From Paenibacillus turicensis (GTDB lineage: Bacteria > Bacillota > Bacilli > Paenibacillales > Paenibacillaceae): a DNA stretch of 64,000 nucleotides. This document shows, piece after piece, positions 33,533 through 42,948 of this stretch. Position numbers and translations under genes: made by a program. How positions within the stretch are numbered: position 1 is the first letter of the stretch; each line of letters begins with the position of its first letter. Location of the stretch: contig NZ_JAGGKG010000019.1 of the NCBI RefSeq assembly GCF_017873435.1, positions 26,855-90,854 of the forward strand, read 5' to 3'. Under the pieces are notes generated by a model. The model searched no databases, had not been told where the DNA came from, and saw only the letters and a program-made list of their open reading frames with translations.

Positions 33533-34223
33533 GCTAATGAAGCTAGAGGTACGTAGAATTCCTCTGACAGTGTATATAAAAGCTAGTGTTGTAGCTTCTT
33601 TATTTTTGTTGTGCTTTCTTTATTTTGCGTCGTATGTGGCTTCTTCAACAGGGGATGCTCAGTTTCAGCATTATGATAACATTTTGTTGTTGGCTACAAT
33701 TCTGTATATGATGATATTTTGTATTTTGTCGGCGGTCATGTATACCAAATATGTCGTGCAGGAGTACGGGAGTAAACAGTTATTTTTACTATTTTCTTAT
33801 CCGATTGAACGTAAAAAGGTGGCTTTATCTAAATTAGCGGTTGTAGCTAGCTTTATTACACTTGCGATGATTATAGGTTACATTCCACCCTTAGTGTTAT
33901 ATGGGTTAACGGAGCTGTGGACCCCGATTTTGAGGGATGTGATGTCATTACAGTTCGTCTTATCTAGTCTCAAGCTGTTAGCCATCATGGTCATTAGTGT
34001 AAATGGGATTAGCCTAATTGCAATGCGAATCGGATTCATCAAAAAGTCAGTGCCAACGACGATTGTCACTTCATTTGTGCTATTTGGGGTAATTGGGAAT
34101 GCAGTGATTGGCAGCTTTAACAACGATAAGGCGCTAATCGGATTATCCGTGCTCATTATCTTGGCTGCTATGCTAGTTGCCAATAGCTTGCTTCAAGTCG
34201 TTCATAAAATGGAGCTGGAATAG
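33510..34223 (+). CDS. ABC-2 type permease
   Basis: 237 residues with six hydrophobic segments, the size of BcrB/LanE-type permeases. It begins LLKLMKLEVRRIPLTVYIKASVVASLFLLC and contains the conserved VVQEYGSKQLFLLFSYPIERKKVALSKL loop between helices 2 and 3, seen in lantibiotic-immunity permeases. Start could be ATG 33510 or TTG 33525 (GGGGGTG just before). Partner of the ATPase upstream. Confidence 0.85.
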   Translation: MGVKLLLKLMKLEVRRIPLTVYIKASVVASLFLLCFLYFASYVASSTGDAQFQHYDNILLLATILYMMIFCILSAVMYTKYVVQEYGSKQLFLLFSYPIERKKVALSKLAVVASFITLAMIIGYIPPLVLYGLTELWTPILRDVMSLQFVLSSLKLLAIMVISVNGISLIAMRIGFIKKSVPTTIVTSFVLFGVIGNAVIGSFNNDKALIGLSVLIILAAMLVANSLLQVVHKMELE

Positions 34224-34246
34224 AAGGGTGAAGGGAGCAAGTGTAA

Positions 34247-34939
34247 ATGATGCTTTCAAATCAAGGTCAAGCCGTCATTCGTCATATTAAAATACCTTTG
34301 GATTCAGCTTTAAGCTTGAATTTAGATTGGTTAACGGGTCAAGTGAGGATCATGCCTAACTCAAACAATGAAATTGAGATCATTCAGTATGCAGACACTG
34401 GATTTAAGATAGAAAAAGCTTTTCAATATGAGCTTCATGCTTCCGTTATTACGATTACCGATGGGCGAAAGTCCTCGAAGTTAGGCGTGAATTTGAAAAA
34501 GACGTGCTTAGAAATCTTTGTGCCTGCTATGTTGTTATCCAATATAAATATTAAGGGCGTAGGTACACAAATTAAGCTAAGTGAGATAAATACCAAAGTA
34601 CTTCAGTGTAATGTTGTGTCAGGAAAGCTACAGCTAAGTGGTGCCTACGAGAAGCTTCAACTTCAAGCTACAGCAAGTAACGTGGACGCTCAATTATGTG
34701 AAGTAAGGGAGTTAACAGTCAAATCTACCTCTTCTAAGCTTCGTGTTTGCATTCCTGAGGCGCTAAGGTTCACGATTTCCACAGGGAAGCTGACATCTCG
34801 TAAAGCGATTCGTAGCTCTTTACCTTTGCAATACGAGAAAAGTCAGCTTGAACCTAAGGAGGGCGAAGCAAGGTTTCATGTCTCTATAGCTGGGGGACAT
34901 ATGGAAATTGTTCCATTGGACTCAAATTTGTTCAGGTGA
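34247..34939 (+). CDS. DUF4097-like beta-strand repeat protein
   Basis: 230 residues. The alternating hydrophobic pattern (LNLDWLTGQVRIMPNSNNEIEIIQY, LEIFVPAMLLSNINIKGVGTQIKLSEINT, VVSGKLQLSGAYEKLQLQATASNVDAQL) matches the parallel beta-helix of DUF4097/LiaF-like proteins. No signal peptide is seen, so it is probably cytosolic. These genes often accompany envelope-stress or efflux operons. Its last 18 bp overlap the end of argS on the other strand. Confidence 0.65.
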   Translation: MMLSNQGQAVIRHIKIPLDSALSLNLDWLTGQVRIMPNSNNEIEIIQYADTGFKIEKAFQYELHASVITITDGRKSSKLGVNLKKTCLEIFVPAMLLSNINIKGVGTQIKLSEINTKVLQCNVVSGKLQLSGAYEKLQLQATASNVDAQLCEVRELTVKSTSSKLRVCIPEALRFTISTGKLTSRKAIRSSLPLQYEKSQLEPKEGEARFHVSIAGGHMEIVPLDSNLFR

Positions 34940-36664
34940 TTGAAGCCCGATTAATGCAAGGCCATTACGTAACGTAATCTGGGTACACAATACAAGTCCA
35001 AGTCTAAAATGGCGTAAAGAGATATCCTCCACTAACACTTTGTTCTCATGATAAAACCGGTTAAATGCTTGCGCCAGATCAATTAAATAGCGGCTGATGA
35101 TGGATGGCTCTAATTTGTCCATGGCTGTAACAATCCTTTCACTGAATAGGGATAACCATTTAAGCAATTGCTTGCTTTCTGGCGTTAAATATTGATTTGG
35201 CAATTGTGGATATACGTTTTCTAGAGAGCAAAGAAGTGTTGCTTTATCTAGCTTGGCTTCAGCGAGCAGGCGACAACAACGAGCATGAACATATTGTACA
35301 TATGGCCCCGTTTCCCCTTTGAAATTGAGGATGTGCTCCCAAGAAAAGACGATATCTTTAATTCTGTTATTGCTTAGATCATTAAAAATAATCGCGCCCA
35401 CACCCACTTGCTTGGCAACCTCTTCTGCATGGGGAAGCTGTGGGTTTTTCTCTTGGATAATTATCTTTGTTTTTTGTATCGCTTGATTCAGAACCTCCTC
35501 GAGCTTAATCATATTCCCTTTACGGGTTGAAAAGCCGCTCCCTTCTAAGCTGATTCTACCAAATGGTACGTGCATAAGTCCTTTTGCCCAAGGATAACCC
35601 ATCATCTCTATAATTTTGAACCATTGTTTAAAATGTAGATTTTGCGAATAGTCTGTGACATAGATCGCTTGATCGAAATGATACGTATCGTATCTATAAA
35701 TAGCAGCAGTGACATCACGTGTATGATAAAGTGAGCTACCGTCTTTTTTTAGCATAATTGCAGGCGGCATCTCATCCTTCTCAAAAGGAACAATCCATGC
35801 GCCATCATCTTGGGTAAGCAGTTGTTTGCTTTTTAGAGCCTGAATTGTTGCCTCCATTTTGTCATTGTAAAAGCTCTCCCCACAAAAGGAGTCAAAGGTG
35901 ACGCCAAGCAACTCATAAATACGATTAAACTCCTGCATACTTATGTCTAAAAACCATTGCCAAATGGTGATTGCTTCCTCATTTCCTTGCTCCATCTTCG
36001 TAAACCATGCTCTAGCTTGATCCTCTAATTCAGGTTGTTTTTCACTTTCTTGATGAAACAAAATGTAAAGACGTAGTAGCTCCTCAATTCCTTGCTCTTT
36101 GACAACCGCTTCGTTGCCCCATAGCTTATAAGCCACAATTAGCTTGCCAAATTGAGTTCCCCAATCTCCTAAATGGTTAATCCCAACCACATTAAATCCA
36201 AGAAATTTAAAGATTTGATATAAGCTATTGCCAATTACAGTGGATCTTAAATGAGCGACATGAAAGGACTTCGCGATATTAGGGGAGGAATAATCAATGA
36301 CGATTGTTTTGCCTGCGCCAATATTTTGAGCGCCATATTGTGTATTTTGTGATGTGATTTGTGGCATGATGGACTTCGCAAACTTGGTGTAATCAATGTA
36401 AAAATTTAAGTAGCCATTGACAGCTGCGACAGCTTCAAATGCCTCGTGGCTAAACTGTGCTTGTAGCTTATCAGCGATACTGATGGGGGATTCACGCAAA
36501 GCTTTACTGAAGTGAAAGCAAGGGAGTGCGACGTCGCCAAGCTTGTTATCTGTAGGGTACGTAAGTAAGTCTTCAATTTGCTGTGGTGTAATGTTGTGCT
36601 GTGGTGTAGCATTGTCCAGAATCGTAGTGATTTCTGTTGCGATAAGTTGTTTGAAAAGTTGCAT
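34922..36664 (-). CDS. argS: Arginyl-tRNA synthetase
   Basis: 580 residues, class I synthetase. HIGH motif SPNIAKSFHVAHLRSTVIGNSLYQ; KMSKS equivalent STRKGNMIKLEE; C-terminal anticodon-binding DALR domain with YVQYVHARCCRLL. ATG at 36664 with AAAGGAG ten bases upstream. Unlike most bacterial argS genes it is controlled by a T-box leader more than 300 bp upstream, with a CGG specifier. A repeat element separates the attenuator from the start codon. Confidence 0.95.
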   Translation of the reverse strand: MQLFKQLIATEITTILDNATPQHNITPQQIEDLLTYPTDNKLGDVALPCFHFSKALRESPISIADKLQAQFSHEAFEAVAAVNGYLNFYIDYTKFAKSIMPQITSQNTQYGAQNIGAGKTIVIDYSSPNIAKSFHVAHLRSTVIGNSLYQIFKFLGFNVVGINHLGDWGTQFGKLIVAYKLWGNEAVVKEQGIEELLRLYILFHQESEKQPELEDQARAWFTKMEQGNEEAITIWQWFLDISMQEFNRIYELLGVTFDSFCGESFYNDKMEATIQALKSKQLLTQDDGAWIVPFEKDEMPPAIMLKKDGSSLYHTRDVTAAIYRYDTYHFDQAIYVTDYSQNLHFKQWFKIIEMMGYPWAKGLMHVPFGRISLEGSGFSTRKGNMIKLEEVLNQAIQKTKIIIQEKNPQLPHAEEVAKQVGVGAIIFNDLSNNRIKDIVFSWEHILNFKGETGPYVQYVHARCCRLLAEAKLDKATLLCSLENVYPQLPNQYLTPESKQLLKWLSLFSERIVTAMDKLEPSIISRYLIDLAQAFNRFYHENKVLVEDISLRHFRLGLVLCTQITLRNGLALIGLQSPEQI

Positions 36665-36699
36665 AGTTTGCTCTCCTTTTTATTGATATTTAAGCTCAG

Positions 36700-36960
36700 A
36701 AATGAATAAATGAATGAACAAATTAATAAATGGCACAACTGAAATGGTGCTAATACTAAAAGATAAATGGCACTCAGGTCAAAGGTTGTTCCGCTCGCTG
36801 TTAAAATTGATTTCCTTATGAATGTTTAAGTGAGATTAGGTGGAAATCAATTTTAAAGGCGACCATTCCATTGCTCCACAATCCTTTGACCTTCGTTTTG
36901 TATCTCATAGGAGTTAAATGTTTGTACCTCTTAGCAGTAACCATTCATTTATTCATTTGA
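36700..36960. repeat. Dispersed imperfect palindromic repeat, copy R4
   Basis: About 260 bp. Outermost arms AATGAATAAATGAATG and CATTCATTTATTCATT; next arms AGGTCAAAGGTTGTTCCGC and TCCACAATCCTTTGACC; inner arms GTTAAAATTGATTTCC and GGAAATCAATTTTAAAGGCG. It shares the inner AAA-rich arm and end pattern with R1-R3. It lies between the T-box terminator and argS. Confidence 0.7.
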
Positions 36961-36981
36961 GATTGAGCCATTAAGTAACGC

Positions 36982-37335
36982 AAAAAAGCCCTCGCCCCTA
37001 AAATAAATATTTTAGAGACGAGAGCATAAGGTTCCCGCGGTACCACTCTAAGTATTAAGCTTGGAATCTACCTATATTCCAACTGATTTAATCTGTAATT
37101 ACGCATCGTTAAGATGTAATGTCAGATTAAGCTTAATCTCTCGTATTCTGATAACGGCGTTTTGCCGGATATGCCTACTTCTTGAGCTTCCGCTTTCAAG
37201 TTTAAGCACACCATTTCCCAGACCCGTTTCATTGCTAACCTCCATACCGGCTTACACCAACCCGGCTCGCTGTCATGTCAGGCTCCAGCAACTACTGTTC
37301 TGTTCATTAATATTAACGATATTATTTTTGAATTT
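36982..37335 (-). promoter_or_regulatory. T-box leader of argS, arginine CGG specifier
   Basis: On the minus strand: the AGTA/GAA S-turn elements of stem I, then GAA-A-CGG with CGG at 37226-37224, the canonical T-box AGAGTGGTACCGCGGGAACC (37049-37030), and a terminator GCTCTCGTC...GGGCGAGGGCTTTTTT (37025-36982). Uncharged tRNA-Arg(CCG) would stabilise the antiterminator and switch on argS. The specifier call depends on the S-turn alignment. Confidence 0.92.
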
Positions 37336-37341
37336 TATATT

Positions 37342-37369
37342 ATTCTACACGGTTTAGTTCAATTGTCAA
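37342..37369 (-). promoter_or_regulatory. argS promoter
   Basis: Minus strand TTGACA (37369-37364), 16-bp spacer, TAGAAT (37347-37342). It lies back to back with the GntR-operon promoter 17 bp away. Confidence 0.7.
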
Positions 37370-37385
37370 ATGAGTCAAAAAATAC

Positions 37386-37435
37386 TTGACGGTGTGATTA
37401 GCTGTGTATATACTGTGTATAAAGATATATACAGT
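37386..37435 (+). promoter_or_regulatory. Promoter and GntR operator of the ABC operon
   Basis: TTGACG (37386-37391), 17-bp spacer, TATACT (37409-37414). The inverted repeat ACTGTGTATA-AAGA-TATATACAGT (37412-37435, 9 of 10 pairs) begins in the -10 and runs over the start point. It is a fitting site for the YtrA-type GntR repressor in this operon. Confidence 0.75.
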
Positions 37436-37477
37436 AAGCACAGTGATATTCATCCTTGAAATGGGGGCTGATTTATA

Positions 37478-38200
37478 TTGAATGGTTGGAAGCAAGGTTG
37501 GTTTATATTTAAGCGGGATGTAATTACAGACCGTTTGTATCTCATATGGAGCTTAGTTTTTATGATATATACAGGTGTGATGGTTGGCATTATGTTAGAT
37601 GGTCAAACAAAGGCGTTTGAGATTTTAAGTCCTTTTTCAGACTTTATGCTGATGGTGCTTATACCGATGTCCGGGTTTTACTTTTCAAGACGATCGTTTC
37701 ACTATATTCGCGATGACTCCTACACCAAGATGTTATGGTATTATCGTACGCTTCCAATTCCAATTGATACGATAATGAAAAGTCGGTTGATCCAATTAGT
37801 GAGCTCCTTAGTAGGAAATGGCCTAATTTTATACACAACCTTATATATTAGTTCTTCATATCTTCACACTGAGTTAAATATTGGACAGATGTTCTTGTTT
37901 ATACTTACATGGAGTGGTTTTGCACTATTTATAAATGGGTTTTACATTTATTTCGAATTGTTATTTAGTGGTCGTAAATATTTATGGTTGACTTTTTTAA
38001 TCCTCCTTTTCACGACAGCACTAGTTGTTACTTTTAATTTACTGGACTTTCACTTAACAACAGCCGTGATTCAATCTGTTAAAACGCAAGGAGCGGGTTC
38101 CACTTACATGTGGAGTATGATCGTTGTAGGTGTAATATTTTTAAGCATCATGCTCAGAATTGTGAGAAATAAGCTACAAATAAGAGATTTAAGACAATGA
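37478..38200 (+). CDS. ABC-2-like membrane protein, first gene of a GntR/ABC operon
   Basis: 240 residues with six hydrophobic segments. The loop DSYTKMLWYYRTLPIPIDTIMKSRLIQL, between helices 2 and 3, resembles that of ABC-2 permeases. TTG start with GGGGG eleven bases upstream. It is probably the permease for the ATPase encoded at 38687. The layout permease-GntR-ATPase-ATPase-permease recalls B. subtilis ytrGABCDEF, an antibiotic- and wall-stress-responsive operon, but gene order differs. Confidence 0.75.
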   Translation: MNGWKQGWFIFKRDVITDRLYLIWSLVFMIYTGVMVGIMLDGQTKAFEILSPFSDFMLMVLIPMSGFYFSRRSFHYIRDDSYTKMLWYYRTLPIPIDTIMKSRLIQLVSSLVGNGLILYTTLYISSSYLHTELNIGQMFLFILTWSGFALFINGFYIYFELLFSGRKYLWLTFLILLFTTALVVTFNLLDFHLTTAVIQSVKTQGAGSTYMWSMIVVGVIFLSIMLRIVRNKLQIRDLRQ

Positions 38201-38269
38201 CAATAAATGTACAGGTCAGAACAGATAAACAGATATCAAAGTTGTCGTGGCGGAGGTGAAATAAGAGAG

Positions 38270-38656
38270 GTGTGGATTCCCATTCAAATAAATGAACACA
38301 GCACTGAGCCATTATATGCCCAGATCGAAGCACAGCTACGCTCCCTAATTGTAAGTGGCCAGATTGAAGAAGGCACCTTATTGCCTTCCATCAGAGAGTT
38401 TGCAGGTAGCTTGAGTTGCAGTGTCATTACAGTCCGCCGTGTGTATCAGGATTTAGAAAACGAAGGCTTGTTACGCACGAAGCAAGGAACAGGTACATTT
38501 GTAGCCAAGGTGGGTAATGAGGAACGAGATGAATATAAACGCGTTGCCGTGAATGAGGCATTAGAGCTTGCTGTCGATAAGGGAAAGTCACTTCAATATT
38601 CAGCCGAAGAGCTCAAAGCATTGTTTATGGAAATTATAAATAGAAAATATAAATAA
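38270..38656 (+). CDS. GntR-family regulator, YtrA subfamily
   Basis: 128 residues, the compact length of the YtrA group. Winged helix: PLYAQIEAQLRSLIVSGQIEEGTLLPSIREFAGSLSCSVITVRRVYQDLENEGLLRTKQGTGTFVA, then a short helical dimerisation tail. The GTG at 38270 follows GGAGGTGA; the frame is open upstream to 38207 but without a better site. It presumably represses its operon through the palindrome at 37412-37435. Confidence 0.9.
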   Translation: MWIPIQINEHSTEPLYAQIEAQLRSLIVSGQIEEGTLLPSIREFAGSLSCSVITVRRVYQDLENEGLLRTKQGTGTFVAKVGNEERDEYKRVAVNEALELAVDKGKSLQYSAEELKALFMEIINRKYK

Positions 38657-38686
38657 AAAAATACGTAAGCAAAGGGAGGGAGAAGC

Positions 38687-39574
38687 TTGCCAGAGTCGTT
38701 AGTTATTGAATTTAAGGATGTTGTTAAATATGGACGAGGGAAACAGATAGGCCCAATTAATCTACATTTTCCTGCAGGATATGTTACTGCATTAGTAGGT
38801 TCAAATGGAGCTGGGAAAAGTACGATTTTGCAAATGATGATGCAATGTATTTTGCCTAATGAAGGTACGATTTCTTGGTTTGGAAACCCACCAGAGCAAC
38901 TGTCTATCGAGGTTAGACGTCAAATTTGCTATATTTCTGAGTTACCTTGCTCTGAGGAGGACTACATGACTGGCGCAGAAGTGGAACAATTCCGTGCTCA
39001 ATTGTATCCTTTATGGGATCAGCAACGCTTCCAAGTTCTGATTAAGCAATTTGAAGTCCCTTTGCACGAGAAACTAAACCGAATCTCTAAAGGGGAAAGA
39101 CGTAAATTTGAAATCATTTGTGCATTAGCTGCACGTCCTAAGCTATTAATATTGGATGAACCAACATCAGGACTTGATCCGTTTGCTTGGCGAGAGATGT
39201 TAAAGGTGCTCCAAAATGCAATGGAGCAAGAGGAATTAAGTATTATTTTATCAACACATATCGTTGAGGAAATTAAGCGACTAGCTGATTATATTGTGTT
39301 AGTCCATCAGGGACGTGCATTAGGTAGAGTTGAAAAAGATACTTTATATGGTGTATGGCAACGAGTATGGGTAAAAGGGATGACTGGTGAACAGCTTCAG
39401 CAAGCTGGGATTCAGTTATACGAAGAGGAGGGTGCTGGGCTTCATAAGGTGACGGTTCGTGAGTCTGAGCTACAGTCACTGTTGCCTAAGCTGCAGGATG
39501 GACAAATTATGAAGCAGGAAAGCTTAGACATTGAAGAGGTTTTGAAGCTATGGATCGATGGGCAGCAGCCTTGA
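38687..39574 (+). CDS. ABC transporter ATPase (YtrB-like)
   Basis: 295 residues, TTG start after GGGAGGG. Walker A LVGSNGAGKSTILQM, signature region NRISKGERRKFEIICAL (a variant of LSGGQ, as in YtrB-type ATPases), Walker B LLILDEPTSGLDP, H-loop LSTHIVEE. The substituted signature fits ATPases of stress-response exporters. Likely works with the membrane protein at 37478. Confidence 0.88.
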   Translation: MPESLVIEFKDVVKYGRGKQIGPINLHFPAGYVTALVGSNGAGKSTILQMMMQCILPNEGTISWFGNPPEQLSIEVRRQICYISELPCSEEDYMTGAEVEQFRAQLYPLWDQQRFQVLIKQFEVPLHEKLNRISKGERRKFEIICALAARPKLLILDEPTSGLDPFAWREMLKVLQNAMEQEELSIILSTHIVEEIKRLADYIVLVHQGRALGRVEKDTLYGVWQRVWVKGMTGEQLQQAGIQLYEEEGAGLHKVTVRESELQSLLPKLQDGQIMKQESLDIEEVLKLWIDGQQP

Positions 39575-39609
39575 AAATAAATTATTGACAGTAGAAAGAG
39601 GGAGAAAAC

Positions 39610-40515
39610 ATGACGAAGCCATTAGTTTTGAATCAGGTTGTGAAGGAGTTTGGATCGAAGCGAGCAGTAAATGAAATTTCGTTACAAGTGGAGCAAGGAG
39701 AAATTTATGGTTTATTAGGCGCAAATGGTGCTGGTAAAACAACAACGATGCGTATGGTGTTAGGTCTCATTTATCCTGATGCTGGTGAAATATTGTATCA
39801 TGGTAAGCCATACAACAAGGAATTACAAAAAATGACGGGGTACTTACCAGAGGAACGTGGATTATACCCTAAGGTGAAGGTAAGTGAGCAAATTAAGTAT
39901 TTGGCGAACCTAAGAGGTATGTCTACGGCAGATGCAGACAAAAGCTTGCGATATTGGTTAGATCGCTTTGAAGTACCAGAGTATTACGATAAAAAAATTG
40001 AAGAGCTATCCAAAGGAAATCAGCAAAAAATGGGCTTTATTGCTGCGGTTGTGCATAAGCCATCTATTGTTATTTTGGACGAGGCATTTAGTGGACTTGA
40101 TCCCGTTAATGTTGAACTATTAAAAGCAACGGTGAAGGAACTGCGGGATGCAGGTACAAGTATTTTGTTTTCTACACACCGGATGGAGCATGTAGAGGAA
40201 TTGTGTCGTCATATTACCATCCTTCATGCCTCTAACACAGTAATCCAAGGAAGCATTAAGGAAATCAAACAACGTTACCCGAGGGAAGAGGTCATTTTAT
40301 ATACAAGCTCTGAGGTCGACGGTTTATCAGAAATTCCAGGTGTGACTGCGGTTGAGCGTCAAGAAAGAGGATATTCGATTCGGATCTCTGAGGTGGCTGC
40401 TGCGCAACAAATTCTTCAAAAGGCAATGTCTGTGACGCAAGTAGAGCATTTTGAAATTAAAGAACCAACATTAAATCAAATCTTTATTAAAGAGGTCGGT
40501 GAATCTAATGAATAG
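39610..40515 (+). CDS. ABC transporter ATPase, NatA-type
   Basis: 301 residues. Walker A LLGANGAGKTTTMRMVLGL, the conserved GYLPEERGLYPKVKV, signature ELSKGNQQKMGFIAAV, Walker B IVILDEAFSGLDPVN, H-loop STHRMEH. The GYLPEERGLY motif is typical of NatA-type exporters of Na+ or drugs. It overlaps the NatB-like permease gene by 8 bp. Confidence 0.9.
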   Translation: MTKPLVLNQVVKEFGSKRAVNEISLQVEQGEIYGLLGANGAGKTTTMRMVLGLIYPDAGEILYHGKPYNKELQKMTGYLPEERGLYPKVKVSEQIKYLANLRGMSTADADKSLRYWLDRFEVPEYYDKKIEELSKGNQQKMGFIAAVVHKPSIVILDEAFSGLDPVNVELLKATVKELRDAGTSILFSTHRMEHVEELCRHITILHASNTVIQGSIKEIKQRYPREEVILYTSSEVDGLSEIPGVTAVERQERGYSIRISEVAAAQQILQKAMSVTQVEHFEIKEPTLNQIFIKEVGESNE

Positions 40516-41797
40516 AATGGGAACTGTAATTAAGTTTACTTTTATGAACAAGGTTAGAACGAAGTCATTTGTGATTACTACGTTAATATTTGCACTTTTA
40601 GTCTCAATTGGACTTAATGTTCCTTATTTCATTGATAAATTTTCATCGGGTAGTGATTCAGACAAAACAGTCATTGGTATCGTATACGAAAACCAGCCAG
40701 AAATTGCGACTAGCTTCAAGGCATATACTGATCAGCAAGCATTAGAAGGTTATTCCTTTGTTGATATTAAAGAAAAAACAAGTAAAGAGGATTTACAGCA
40801 GCAGATCAAAGATGAGAAAATTAAAGGTTACCTAACATTTGGTGAAGCAGATGCGTCTGGTTTTCCAGTTGTGAATTATACCTCAGAAGATAGCTCGATT
40901 GGCAACAATTTGCAGGTGGTGTTACAAGCTGCACTTGAAAATGTAAAAACACAATATATTACAAAAGGGTCGTTAAGTAGTGAGCAGATTGCTCAGCTAA
41001 ACACTCCAGTTAAAATTGAAGCATTAAAGCTCCAAGAGCCAGGGGCAGACCAAGCAGGTAGTGATGGATCTGAGAAGCAAAATGTAATGAATTATGTCGC
41101 GGTATATTTGTTATTATTCTTGTTTTTCATGACGAGTATGATGACTGGAAATATGATTGCCGCAGAGGTTACAGCAGAAAAAAGCTCGCGTATTATGGAA
41201 ATTCTAATTACAAGTGTATCTCCATTATCGCAAATGTTTGGTAAAATTATTGCTATGTTCTTACTTGGTATTTTACAGATTGGTATCTTTATTGGCGTAA
41301 TCGCACTAAATATTATGCTACCACATAATTCGGCTGTATTAGCTAGTTTTAATCTAGATTTATCACAGCTCAATGCCGCTGTAATTTGGTTAGGCTTGCT
41401 ATTCTATATTTTAGGCTACTTCCTTTACGCAACATTATTTGCAGCGATTGGTTCCATGGTAAGTCGTACAGAAGAGTTAGGGCAAGCAATTATGCCAATT
41501 ACGATGTTGTCCTTAGCCGCATTTTATATCGGAATGTTTAGTATCACTGCACCAAACTCTATGTTACTTAAAGTCAGCACATACATTCCATTTATTTCAC
41601 CTACGAGTAACTTAGTACGGATTGGACTTGGTGATATTGCACCATGGGAGATCATTGTATCTCTAGTTATCCTTGTCGTTTCCATTTTCTTCTTTGGTTG
41701 GTTGTCTGCTAAAATTTATCGTACTGGTGTGTTGCTGTATGGTAAACGCCCAAGCTTTAAGGAATTACGCAAGGCAATGAAGGCTTATAAAATTTAA
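40508..41797 (+). CDS. ABC permease, NatB-type
   Basis: 429 residues. One N-terminal helix (SFVITTLIFALLVSIGLNVPYFI), a large extracytoplasmic domain (about 40-190), then five or six C-terminal helices with MIAAEVTAEKSSRIMEILITSVSP, the NatB signature. The translation start is likely ATG 40508; an in-frame GTG at 40499 has no room for a ribosome-binding site. Partner of the NatA-like ATPase. Confidence 0.88.
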   Translation: MNRMGTVIKFTFMNKVRTKSFVITTLIFALLVSIGLNVPYFIDKFSSGSDSDKTVIGIVYENQPEIATSFKAYTDQQALEGYSFVDIKEKTSKEDLQQQIKDEKIKGYLTFGEADASGFPVVNYTSEDSSIGNNLQVVLQAALENVKTQYITKGSLSSEQIAQLNTPVKIEALKLQEPGADQAGSDGSEKQNVMNYVAVYLLLFLFFMTSMMTGNMIAAEVTAEKSSRIMEILITSVSPLSQMFGKIIAMFLLGILQIGIFIGVIALNIMLPHNSAVLASFNLDLSQLNAAVIWLGLLFYILGYFLYATLFAAIGSMVSRTEELGQAIMPITMLSLAAFYIGMFSITAPNSMLLKVSTYIPFISPTSNLVRIGLGDIAPWEIIVSLVILVVSIFFFGWLSAKIYRTGVLLYGKRPSFKELRKAMKAYKI

Positions 41798-41949
41798 TTC
41801 GAATTAAGGTAACGTATTCATGTACTTTTGTTTTTACACAATTAGTGATGAACATATATTATCACAGTGATGTATTCTTTCAACTGATCAAAGGATTTTA
41901 GTGTTTGTAATATTTAGTGGAATAAATAGTAAACAGTGTATAGATGAAA

Positions 41950-42002
41950 AACAAAGTAGTATAGAGACTGCTGCAAGCTGTCCCTATACTACTTTAAAAC
42001 AA
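41950..42002. terminator. Bidirectional terminator
   Basis: Arms AAAGTAGTATAG and CTATACTACTTT with an inner GAC/GTC pairing. It lies between the rightward ABC operon and the leftward TetR gene. Confidence 0.75.
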
Positions 42003-42042
42003 CTATGATAGATGTATCAGATAAAGATCATGCAAGTTCTAT

Positions 42043-42621
42043 TTATTTCTGGATTCCTCTCCAAAATACTTTCCAAGTTTCTTCTAATTTGTTTTCATAC
42101 TCATCTTGAGAAAAGTTTAACATCTGAAAGATCATTCCATCTATAACACACATAAATGAAGCGATAACTGTATTAACAGGTATAAATCTCTCTGGTTGAC
42201 TGTCTATAGCTTTTTCGATAATTTTTTTAATTTCCTCTTCAGTTTGTTTGTAGAGTTGAACAAATGTCCCCCTAAATGGATCTGGAGGGAAAAGAAAATA
42301 TCTATTGATAAAGTGTCCAAGATCATTCTCGTAGACATATTCATTCAATGATCTCATTAGCGTGTATAACTTCTTTTCTACGGAAAAACTCGAAATTTCA
42401 TTTGATTGATTACGTACAAAATTCAAATAGTCATTAGTAACATAGTCACATACAATTCCAAACAATTCTTCTTTACTGGAACAATAGGCGTATAGTGAAG
42501 GAGCTTTGATGTCCACTTCAATGGCAATTTCCCTCATGGAGGTTTGTTCATAACCCTTTGTTGCGAATAAATGAAGAGCATTTGTTATAATTTTATTTCT
42601 TGTTACTTCACCTTTATTCAA
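42043..42621 (-). CDS. TetR-family regulator of the SMR operon
   Basis: 192 residues. HTH KIITNALHLFATKGYEQTSMREIAIEVDIKAPSLYAYCSSKEELF. TTG start with GGTGGAG nine bases upstream. It is the last gene of an operon with two SMR exporters. A 28-bp perfect palindrome at the operon promoter is its probable operator. Confidence 0.9.
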   Translation of the reverse strand: MNKGEVTRNKIITNALHLFATKGYEQTSMREIAIEVDIKAPSLYAYCSSKEELFGIVCDYVTNDYLNFVRNQSNEISSFSVEKKLYTLMRSLNEYVYENDLGHFINRYFLFPPDPFRGTFVQLYKQTEEEIKKIIEKAIDSQPERFIPVNTVIASFMCVIDGMIFQMLNFSQDEYENKLEETWKVFWRGIQK

Positions 42622-42635
42622 AAAAATTCTCCACC

Positions 42636-42947
42636 TCAGACTAGTTTTAAGCCCACAATACTTACAATTATACCACCAACCATGATTAGCTTGCTAATGT
42701 TTCTAGGCTCTTTGAAAACAAACATTCCTAAGAGCACACTTCCTGAAGCACCAATACCAGTCCATATGCCGTAACCGATACTAAGAGGCACTTCTTTTAA
42801 AGACACGGATAGAAAGATGAAACTGGATAGCATAAAAATAATAAAGAGGATGGTTGGCTTCAGTTTTGAGAAGCCCTCTGTGAATTTTAAGCTTATTACT
42901 CCTCCCACTTCCATCAAGCCTGCAAACACCAAAAAAAACCAACTCAT
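42636..42947 (-). CDS. SMR-family exporter subunit (EmrE/Gdx-like)
   Basis: 103 residues, four helices. WFFLVFAGLMEVGGVISLKFTEGFSK carries the membrane-embedded Glu14-type residue; GYGIWTGIGASGSVLLGM follows in helix 3. Together with the adjacent 113-residue SMR it likely forms a heterodimeric exporter (as YkkCD or EbrAB do) for quaternary cations or guanidinium-type compounds. Its start codon lies directly next to the stop of the upstream gene. Confidence 0.9.
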   Translation of the reverse strand: MSWFFLVFAGLMEVGGVISLKFTEGFSKLKPTILFIIFMLSSFIFLSVSLKEVPLSIGYGIWTGIGASGSVLLGMFVFKEPRNISKLIMVGGIIVSIVGLKLV

Positions 42948-42948
42948 A

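Noticed and set aside
37061..37357. 98-codon plus-strand frame opposite the argS leader
   Set aside because: It is the complement of the T-box stem I region and has no translation signals.
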